This document shows positions 45,933 through 52,769 of a DNA stretch of 52,769 bases, piece after piece; the stretch's first letter is position 1; each line of letters starts with the position of its first letter. This stretch comes from Comamonadaceae bacterium (lineage in GTDB: Bacteria; Pseudomonadota; Gammaproteobacteria; Burkholderiales; Burkholderiaceae_C), in NCBI GenBank assembly GCA_027484575.1, contig JAIXSQ010000006.1:1-52769 (forward strand), written 5' to 3'. The position numbers were made by a program, and so were the translations under genes. A model generated the notes under the pieces. That model saw nothing but the letters and a program-made list of their open reading frames with translations, was not told where the DNA came from and ran no database searches.

Positions 45933-47225
45933 ATGGAAGGCGCCATGCACGACGCGGCGCAGTTGCGCGTCTGGCCGGTCGGCGCCCTGTGCCGCGCTGT
46001 CGCCGACCTGCTGGATGCGCGGCTGAACCCGGTGGCCGTGCGCGGGGAGCTGTGCAGCGTGTCGCGCGCGGCCAGCGGGCACCTGTACTTCACGCTGCGG
46101 GACCCCAACGGCCAGTTGCGCTGCGCCATGTTCCGGCGGGCGGCGGCGCTGCTCGACTTCACGCCGGCCGAGGGCGACCTGGTCGAGGTGCAGGGGCGGC
46201 TGGCGGTGTACGAGCCCCGGGGCGACCTGCAGATCGTCGTGGAGAGCCTGCGCCGCGCGGGGCAGGGCGCCTGGTACGAGCGCTTCCTGCGGCTGAAGGC
46301 CAAGCTCGAGGCCGAAGGGCTGTTCGACGCGGGCCGCAAGCGGGCGCTGCCGGCCCTGCCGCGGCGCATCGGCCTGGTCACCTCGCTCGGCGCCGCGGCC
46401 CTGCACGACGTGGCCACCGCGCTGCGGCGGCGCGTGCCGCACCTGCCGGTGGTGCTCGCGCCGGCCTCGGTGCAGGGCGCACAGGCGGTGCCCGAACTGC
46501 TGCGTGCGCTCGAAGCGCTCTACGCCCTGGCGGCGCAGGGCGAACTGGACGTGATCCTGCTGGTGCGCGGCGGCGGCTCGATCGAGGACCTGTGGTCCTT
46601 CAACGACGAACAGCTCGCGCGGGCCATCGTGCGCAGCCCGGTGCCGCTGGTGTGCGGCGTGGGGCACGAGACCGACGTGACCATCGCCGACTTCTGCGCC
46701 GACCTGCGCGCGCCCACGCCCACGGCGGCGGCCGAGCTCGTCGCCCGGCCCCGGGCCGAACTGGCGCAGGAACTCGCCCGGCTGCGCGAGCGGCTGGCCG
46801 ACGGCCTGTCGCGTCGGCTGGACGGCGCGTCCCAGCGCCTGGACATGGCGGCCGCGCGGCTGGGGCGCCCATCGGGCCGGCTGGGCTTGCAGCAGCGGCG
46901 GCAGGAGCAGTTGGGCGACCGGCTGCGGCACGCGCTCCAGCTGCGCCTGCAGCGGGAACATGCGGCGGTCGATGCAGCCGGCGTGCGCCGCGGCGCCGCG
47001 CTCGCGCAGCGCCTGCAGCGCTCGCACGACCGGCTGCAGCGCGACGCCGTGCGGCTGCAACTGCTCGACCCGCGGCTGGTGCTGCAGCGCGGCTACGCAC
47101 TGCTCACCGACGACGAGGGGCAAGTGGTGAGCCGGGCGGCGCAGGCCAGCCCCGGGCAGGCGCTGCACGCCCTGCTCGCCGAGGGGGAACTGGATCTGAC
47201 CGTCGGGCAACCCCGGTTGCTCTGA
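45933..47225 (+). CDS. xseA: Exodeoxyribonuclease VII large subunit
   Basis: The 430-residue protein has the N-terminal OB-fold ([35 protein letters not shown]), the catalytic domain with [31 protein letters not shown] and [17 protein letters not shown], and a long C-terminal coiled coil. It degrades single-stranded DNA with XseB, which is not in the window. I chose the ATG at 45933; an ATG five codons later (45948) has a better-placed GGAAGG and is equally possible. GTG at 45897 is less likely. Confidence 0.94.
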   Translation: MEGAMHDAAQLRVWPVGALCRAVADLLDARLNPVAVRGELCSVSRAASGHLYFTLRDPNGQLRCAMFRRAAALLDFTPAEGDLVEVQGRLAVYEPRGDLQIVVESLRRAGQGAWYERFLRLKAKLEAEGLFDAGRKRALPALPRRIGLVTSLGAAALHDVATALRRRVPHLPVVLAPASVQGAQAVPELLRALEALYALAAQGELDVILLVRGGGSIEDLWSFNDEQLARAIVRSPVPLVCGVGHETDVTIADFCADLRAPTPTAAAELVARPRAELAQELARLRERLADGLSRRLDGASQRLDMAAARLGRPSGRLGLQQRRQEQLGDRLRHALQLRLQREHAAVDAAGVRRGAALAQRLQRSHDRLQRDAVRLQLLDPRLVLQRGYALLTDDEGQVVSRAAQASPGQALHALLAEGELDLTVGQPRLL

Positions 47226-47283
47226 TTGCCTAGAATCGCGCCTTCGTTTTTCGCCTCCCACCGCAACACACCGAGGAACCGCC

Positions 47284-47865
47284 ATGGAACACACCCTGCC
47301 CCCGCTGCCGTACGCCATCGACGCGCTGGCGCCGCACTATTCCAAGGAGACGCTCGAGTTCCACCATGGCAAGCACCACAACGCGTACGTGGTGAACCTG
47401 AACAACCTGCAGAAGGGCACCGAGTTCGAGTCCATGACCCTGGAGGAGATCGTCAAGAAGTCCTCCGGCGGCGTCTACAACAACGCGGCCCAGATCTGGA
47501 ACCACACCTTCTTCTGGAACTGCATGCAGCCCAATGGCGGTGGCGAGCCCGGCGGCGCGCTGGCGCAGGCCATCACGGCCAAGTGGGGCAGCTACGCGGC
47601 GTTCCGCGAGGCGTTCGTGAAGTCGGCCGTGGGCAACTTCGGCTCGGGCTGGACGTGGCTGGTCAAGAAGGCCGACGGCAGCGTCGACATCGTCAACACG
47701 GGCGCGGCCGGCACCCCGCTGACCACCGCCGACAAGGCGCTGCTGACCGTCGACGTCTGGGAGCACGCCTACTACATCGACTACCGCAACCTGCGCCAGA
47801 AGTTCGTCGAGACCTTCCTGGACAAGCTGGTCAACTGGGACTTCGCGGCGAAGAACTTCGCCTGA
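47284..47865 (+). CDS. sodB: Superoxide dismutase (iron type)
   Basis: The 193-residue enzyme has the metal ligands in [28 protein letters not shown] and [13 protein letters not shown], and the FGSGWTWLV stretch. The [15 protein letters not shown] form and length match bacterial iron SODs. There is no signal peptide, so it is cytoplasmic. A TAGAAT -10-like hexamer lies at 47231-47236, about 50 bases upstream. GAGGAAC precedes the ATG. A perfect hairpin follows the stop. Confidence 0.97.
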   Translation: MEHTLPPLPYAIDALAPHYSKETLEFHHGKHHNAYVVNLNNLQKGTEFESMTLEEIVKKSSGGVYNNAAQIWNHTFFWNCMQPNGGGEPGGALAQAITAKWGSYAAFREAFVKSAVGNFGSGWTWLVKKADGSVDIVNTGAAGTPLTTADKALLTVDVWEHAYYIDYRNLRQKFVETFLDKLVNWDFAAKNFA

Positions 47866-47898
47866 CGTCCGCGGCGCGTCCTGCGCCGCCTGCATGCA

Positions 47899-47924
47899 CG
47901 AAGGCCCGCTGATGCGGGCCTTCG
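47899..47924. terminator. Hairpin terminator after sodB
   Basis: CGAAGGCCCGC and its exact complement GCGGGCCTTCG pair around TGAT (11 base pairs). It sits between the converging sodB and DUF192 genes and could end both. There is no T-run. Confidence 0.7.
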
Positions 47925-47950
47925 CATTGGGACGCCGAGGTGGCCGCCGA

Positions 47951-48391
47951 TCAGCGCGGCGCGGGCAGGCCGCCCAGCTTCATGCCGGGCTTGAGGCCCT
48001 TGCGGCCGAACCAGCCCTGGTGCATCTCGAGCACGTAGCGCACCGGCTTGCGCGAGCAGTGGGCGTCTGTGGTCTGCGGCTGCATGTCGGCCAGGTTGAC
48101 GATCTCGCCGTCGTCACCGAGGAAGGCCGCGGTCAGCGGCAGCAGCGTGTTCTTCATCCAGAAGCACTGCTGCGACGGCTGCTCGAAGACGAACAGCATG
48201 CCCTCGTTGGTGCCCATCTCGCGCCGCCACATCAGGCCGGTGGCGCGCTGCTCGGGCGTGGCGGCGACCTGCACGTCCAGCAGGTGCATGCCCGCGTTGA
48301 GCCGCGCGCGGGGCAGGTCGGTCTGGGGCTGCTGGGCCGGCGCCGTGGTGGCGGCCAGCGCCAGGGCGAGGGCGGCGAACAGGGTCTTCAT
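47951..48391 (-). CDS. DUF192 family exported protein
   Basis: The 146-residue protein has a signal peptide (LFAALALALAATTAPAQ) and the DUF192 domain with VAATPEQRATGLMWRREM, MLFVFEQPSQQCFWMKNTLL and VRYVLEMHQGWFGRKGLKPG. The fold is a small beta-barrel; the function of the family is unknown. Two cysteines (QQCFWM and AHCSRK) could pair in the periplasm. It faces sodB across the terminator. It follows the next gene by 85 bases on the same strand. Confidence 0.9.
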   Translation of the reverse strand: MKTLFAALALALAATTAPAQQPQTDLPRARLNAGMHLLDVQVAATPEQRATGLMWRREMGTNEGMLFVFEQPSQQCFWMKNTLLPLTAAFLGDDGEIVNLADMQPQTTDAHCSRKPVRYVLEMHQGWFGRKGLKPGMKLGGLPAPR

Positions 48392-48433
48392 GGCGGGCGA
48401 TTGTGCGGCAGGCGAATGGCGCGTCCCAAACGG

Positions 48434-48458
48434 CGACGCCCGCGCGAAGCGGGCGTCG
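48434..48458. terminator. Hairpin between the Lys/Ala/Glu-rich gene and the DUF192 gene
   Basis: CGACGCCCGC and GCGGGCGTCG pair exactly around GCGAA (10 base pairs), 18 bases after the stop of the gene at 48477. It probably ends that transcript. Confidence 0.6.
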
Positions 48459-48476
48459 TGGTCGGCCGGAAGCGGC

Positions 48477-48740
48477 TTACTTCTTGGCGTCCATCTTGGC
48501 GTCGGCCTTGGCTTCAGCCTTGACTTCCTTCTTCTCGGCCTTGGCTTCCTTCTTGTCCGCCTTCGCCTCGGCCTTGGCTTCCTTCTTGTCCGCCTTGGCG
48601 TCGGCCTTGGCTTCCTTCTTCTCGGCCTTGGCTTCGGCCTTCGCTTCCGGCTTGGCCTCGGCCTTGGCGGGCGCCGGGGCCTGGGCGAACGAGGCGGTCG
48701 CGAACACGGCAGTCAGCAGGGCGGCGAGCAGCTTGGTCAT
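48477..48740 (-). CDS. Exported Lys/Ala/Glu-rich low-complexity protein
   Basis: The 87-residue product has a signal peptide (LLAALLTAVFATASFAQA) and then repeats of the types AEKKEAK, ADKKEAK and AEAKADKK to the end. The mature part is highly charged, probably a single long helix in the periplasm. I do not know its function; similar short proteins occur in many betaproteobacteria. The ATG at 48740 begins the signal peptide. The repeated codons use few synonyms, so slippage may change its length. Confidence 0.75.
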   Translation of the reverse strand: MTKLLAALLTAVFATASFAQAPAPAKAEAKPEAKAEAKAEKKEAKADAKADKKEAKAEAKADKKEAKAEKKEVKAEAKADAKMDAKK

Positions 48741-48941
48741 GTCTGGATCCTTCGAGATCGGTTTGCGGAGTGGACCTCCCGTCGTCGGGAAGCCATTCCG
48801 CAACGGGCCGCAAGGCGGTTCGGTTGACACCTGCCGGTTGTCACCAAGTGCGTCGGGAAGGCGCCGGTTGCGGGAGGGCTAGAATCCGTGGGGTTTGCCA
48901 CACAGCGCGAACCCACTTCCCCTTCGATCCACACGTATCTC

Positions 48942-50195
<1,254 letters not shown>

Positions 50196-50228
50196 AGCCG
50201 TCCCACCGCGTCTCTTGACGCCCCGTAA

Positions 50229-50268
50229 GCCCCTGATTTTGTTGAAGAAATCAGGGGCTTTGTCTTTT
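50229..50268 (+). terminator. Rho-independent terminator of icd
   Basis: GCCCCTGATTT pairs exactly with AAATCAGGGGC around TGTTGAAG, and TTTGTCTTTT follows directly. This is the clearest intrinsic terminator in the window and marks the end of the host icd unit. Confidence 0.9.
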
Positions 50269-50392
50269 CAGCACGTCTCACGGCAGACCACGAAATCCCG
50301 CCATTTTGGAGGGGAAATTGACGGGAGACGGGGCCCGAAACGGCCCAAATTCCTCCACTTGGAGGTGGCTGAAAAGTGTCGGGAGACGACGC

Positions 50393-51658
50393 ATGCGACT
50401 GAGCAACTACACCCTCACGCCCACTCGGATCAAGAACGCCAAGGCGAAGGCGCGGCTCTACAAGCTAAGCGATGGCGGGGGGCTTTTCGTCGAGGTCAGC
50501 ACGACCGGCCAGAAGACCTGGCGCTACCAGTACCGATTCGCCGGCAGCCGCCGAGACGTCAAGATCGGACGATACCCGGAGATCGGGGTGGCCGACGCCC
50601 GGGCGCGGCACTTCGAACTCAGGTCGCTCTTGGAGCGAGGGGTAGACCCCGCCGAAGTTCGTCGCCAGGAGACTGCGGAGCGTCGGCAGCAGGCGAAGGA
50701 CAGCCAGCCCGCTGCCGACCAGTTCGAGGCGTTCTCCCGGCGCTGGATCCGCGAGCGCCTGATGACCAGGTCCGAGACCTACCGGAACCAGATCGAGTCC
50801 CGGCTCGAGCGCTTCGTATGGCCAGCGATCGGCGAGAAGCCGCTGGGCGGCGTCCGGCCCGCCGACGTGCTCGCGATCATCGAGGACTTGAGAGGAACGC
50901 CGAAGACGGCGGAGGGCGTCAGGCAACACATCCAGCAGATCTACAACTACGCGATCCAGAAGCTGATCGTCGAGGTCAACCCGGCCTTGCCACTGCGAGG
51001 CGTCATCGAGGTGCCTGCTGCCGAGCACCACCGGCATCTGACCGAGCCAGAACTAGGAGCCTTCTGGCGGTCGGTGGCGAAACAAGGCGCGCACTTCGTG
51101 ACCATTGCTGCCACCCGGATGCTCATGTACACGATGTGCCGCAAGTCAGAGGTGCTGCGAGCCCGGTGGCGCGAGTTCGACCTCGACCGGGCCCAGTGGG
51201 ACATCCCGGCCGAGCGTATGAAGATGAAGGCGCCGCACCGTGTCTACCTTTCCCGACAGGCACTCGAACTCCTCGGGCTGCTGAAGGCATTCGGCTCGGA
51301 GCCGCAGGCCTACGTGTTCCCGTCGGTGCTTCGTGCCGCAGTGCCGCTCGGCGACGCTACGCTGAACCACTTCTTCAAGCGACTCGACTTCGGCGTTCTG
51401 GACTTCTCGCCCCACGGAACCAGGGGCACGGCAGCGACCTTGCTGCGTGAGCATGGATTCAGCCGCGAGGTGGTCGAGTTGCTACTGGCGCATGCCGAGC
51501 GAAACAAGGTGACGGCCGCGTATCACCATCACGAGATGGCTGACGAGCGGCGGCGCGCGCTTCAGTACCTCGCGGATCAGATAGACAGGGTCGCTCAAGC
51601 TGCCCTCCACGGATCGACAGTCGCTGAAGCAAGAGACTCGACTCCTGCCAACGTCTAG
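50393..51658 (+). CDS. int: P4-type tyrosine integrase
   Basis: The 421-residue recombinase has an N-terminal DUF4102-like arm-binding domain (KLSDGGGLFVEVSTTGQKTW, DVKIGRYPEIGVADAR), a core-binding domain (about 110-200), and a catalytic domain with Arg250 (YTMCRKSEVLRARW), His341 and Arg344 (SPHGTRGTAATLL), His367 (LLLAHAERNK) and the nucleophile Tyr377 (VTAAYHH). All catalytic residues are present, so it should be active. The ATG at 50393 is used because the domain begins there. It points into the element, with repeated CGGGAGACG in its upstream region. Confidence 0.93.
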   Translation: MRLSNYTLTPTRIKNAKAKARLYKLSDGGGLFVEVSTTGQKTWRYQYRFAGSRRDVKIGRYPEIGVADARARHFELRSLLERGVDPAEVRRQETAERRQQAKDSQPAADQFEAFSRRWIRERLMTRSETYRNQIESRLERFVWPAIGEKPLGGVRPADVLAIIEDLRGTPKTAEGVRQHIQQIYNYAIQKLIVEVNPALPLRGVIEVPAAEHHRHLTEPELGAFWRSVAKQGAHFVTIAATRMLMYTMCRKSEVLRARWREFDLDRAQWDIPAERMKMKAPHRVYLSRQALELLGLLKAFGSEPQAYVFPSVLRAAVPLGDATLNHFFKRLDFGVLDFSPHGTRGTAATLLREHGFSREVVELLLAHAERNKVTAAYHHHEMADERRRALQYLADQIDRVAQAALHGSTVAEARDSTPANV

Positions 51659-51763
51659 TCTGGGTCACAGCGTCGCAACTTGAAACGGATCTCTGGCTGT
51701 GCGGTAGATGGAGTAGTACGCTGCGCCAGGGCACTGGTTCCGTCTTGGACTGGCACGACCTCT

Positions 51764-52081
51764 ATGCGAAAGACCGTCTTCCTTGCGCTCGTTCTACTTG
51801 GCTGCGCAGCCGGCCTGCTGGCCTCCATGAAGGACGATTGGGCCACGCGAGTCGTCCTGTCCCTGATCGGCGCACTGGTCGGAGCCGCGGTGGGAGGTGC
51901 GATGACTCATCGATCCGGCATCAAGCGTCGTCCGGAGCTGGAAGGCTCCATTCCTGGGATGGGAACTTCGACGGCCGACATCGCAGCCAACTACTGGCGG
52001 GACAGGGGTCACCCGCCGCTCATGAAGCCACCATCGCCGCCGCCGGATCAGCACATCCACGATCCGGACCGGCTGGCCTGA
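51764..52081 (+). CDS. Small membrane or lipoprotein-like hypothetical protein
   Basis: The 105-residue protein starts with a hydrophobic segment containing a possible lipobox (KTVFLALVLLGCAAG, Cys16), then a second helix with glycine zipper spacing (VVLSLIGALVGAAVGGAM), then a hydrophilic, Pro-rich tail. I do not recognise it. It might be an element-borne entry-exclusion or envelope protein, but nothing proves that. The ATG at 51764 starts the signal-like segment. Its stop abuts the end of the convergent TraG-like gene. Confidence 0.55.
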   Translation: MRKTVFLALVLLGCAAGLLASMKDDWATRVVLSLIGALVGAAVGGAMTHRSGIKRRPELEGSIPGMGTSTADIAANYWRDRGHPPLMKPPSPPPDQHIHDPDRLA

Positions 52082-52769
52082 CTACCTTCGCTTCAGCAGG
52101 TCCTTCACTGCGTCGGCAGCGCCCTCGGCGGACTCCTTGGCATCCGCAGCTACTTGCTTGGCGGCGCGCTTGAGCAGTGATTGCCCTGCGACCAAGGTTC
52201 CATCCTCGCTTCGCCCCGCGTCGGCAGGCGAGCTCAATGCGCCGCTCTGTTGCTGAACGCCTTCGCGGATCGCCTGCCCGCGCCGTGAAACTGCGTCACG
52301 GACTGTGTCGGGCACGCTCTGTGGAGGGACAGTGCCAGCTGGCAGACCGGGCTGGCGAGCGACTGCAGCATCACCGGTGCGTTTCACGCTCTCAATGTCT
52401 GGGCCCTCTGCCAACTGACCGGCCTGCCGCGCGTGCTGGGTCCTGAGGGATTCAAATGACAACGGCACGGCAGTACCGTCAGAGAGGGTGCGGTTCGGTG
52501 CGAGTGACTGCCGCGCCAGCTCGGCCTCCATCAGAGCACGGGCGGCGGCACTCGTGCCACCGTATTGCTCGGCGTACCGCGTGAACATGGCGAGGTTGTG
52601 CGGGTCCTGGGCAATGTCGAGCGCTATCACCTCACCCCGTTCATATGCTGAGCTCATGCGCTCTGCATAGGCGGTTCGATCGGAGAGACCAGCCTCGGCG
52701 CGCGAACTCCGGGTGGAGCTCGAATTCAACCGCGAAGACAGTTCACGTGCCTCGCGGGCGTCAGATGCA
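52082..52769 (-). CDS. traG: TraG-like conjugation protein, C-terminal part (5' end outside window)
   Basis: The frame is open to the window edge and 229 codons are present. The visible part matches the end of the TraG mating-pair-stabilisation family in its SSTRSSRAEAGLSDRTAYAE stretch, ALDIAQDPHNLAMFTRYAEQ and YGGTSAAARALMEAELARQS. A Gln/Ala/Arg-rich low-complexity tail follows, ending KDLLKRR. TraG spans the inner membrane through its N-terminal part, which is not seen here. This gene is the main evidence that the element is conjugative. A start at 52729 would be internal, so none is assigned. Confidence 0.68.
   Translation of the reverse strand, partial: ASDAREARELSSRLNSSSTRSSRAEAGLSDRTAYAERMSSAYERGEVIALDIAQDPHNLAMFTRYAEQYGGTSAAARALMEAELARQSLAPNRTLSDGTAVPLSFESLRTQHARQAGQLAEGPDIESVKRTGDAAVARQPGLPAGTVPPQSVPDTVRDAVSRRGQAIREGVQQQSGALSSPADAGRSEDGTLVAGQSLLKRAAKQVAADAKESAEGAADAVKDLLKRR

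Larger units (their letters stand above)
50269..52769. mobile_element. One end of a putative integrative and conjugative element downstream of icd
   Basis: Past the icd terminator, GC content drops visibly (33 of 60 bases for 51661-51720 by hand count; typical host lines exceed 70 percent). The order is integrase reading inward, small membrane protein, then the end of a conjugation gene on the other strand. That arrangement is usual at an ICE end. The exact left boundary lies somewhere in 50196-50392, and the other end is outside the window, so no attachment repeat can be defined. Confidence 0.65.

Noticed and set aside
45721..45933. A 70-codon frame starting GTG before xseA
   Set aside because: No ribosome-binding site, no recognisable features, and it covers the likely promoter region of xseA.

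Overview
The window looks like a chromosome segment of a very GC-rich betaproteobacterium of the order Burkholderiales (Comamonadaceae / Rubrivivax-Leptothrix-like). The basis is the gene content and order: fliK-fliLMNOPQR beside a cheYAWRDB cluster, exbB-exbD-lpxK-Trm112-kdsB-adk, and lexA with CTG-N10-CAG boxes. Most genes read at extreme third-position GC, which produces very long antisense open frames that are not genes. No rRNA and no CRISPR array were seen. One tRNA, tRNA-Arg(UCU), is present.

Layout. (1) 1-5058: the end of fliK and then fliL, M, N, O, P, Q, R on the plus strand, covering switch, export gate and hook-length control. (2) 5055-14807, minus strand: a chemotaxis operon read cheY, cheA, cheW, an MCP, cheR, cheD, cheB, then a PAS/hybrid histidine kinase and a small secreted protein. 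(3) 14974-21744: a second sensory block. It holds two proteins with an N-terminal receiver fused to a NarX-type kinase, a LuxR-type response regulator, a PAS hybrid kinase with its own HPt protein, and an MCP with a C-terminal Cache-like domain. Four copies of a long inverted-repeat unit lie between the converging LuxR and HPt genes. (4) 21908-22405: two tiny genes with the same N-terminus, closed by two strong hairpins. (5) 22497-27847: a Pat/PatZ-type lysine acetyltransferase, a WecG/TagA-type glycosyltransferase, the tRNA, a lipoprotein and an unknown protein.

(6) 27831-33419, minus strand: a fatty/hydroxy-acid catabolic set made of 3-hydroxyacyl-CoA dehydrogenase, enoyl-CoA hydratase, a Crp/Fnr regulator, an APH-fold kinase and an acyl-CoA dehydrogenase. 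The last two resemble the two halves of ACAD10/11 and the LvaA/LvaC pair. (7) 33499-41731: a FimV-like protein, an MFS transporter with a D-2-hydroxyacid dehydrogenase, a DUF1993 protein, lexA with a small downstream gene, and an asparaginase with two conserved hypothetical membrane/periplasmic partners. (8) 41805-45611, minus strand: adk, kdsB, a Trm112 protein, lpxK, exbD, exbB. (9) 45933-50195: xseA, sodB, a DUF192 protein, a Lys/Ala/Glu-rich exported protein, icd.

(10) Past the icd terminator the composition becomes clearly less GC-rich. A P4-type tyrosine integrase, a small membrane protein and the C-terminal end of a TraG-like conjugation protein follow to the window edge. This looks like one end of an integrative and conjugative element inserted just downstream of icd.

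All calls come from reading sequence and recalled family features; no database search was run. The items most worth following up are the paired MYAPP small proteins, the inverted-repeat array, the C-terminal-Cache MCP, the kinase/acyl-CoA dehydrogenase catabolic cluster, the lexA-linked small gene and the element at icd.
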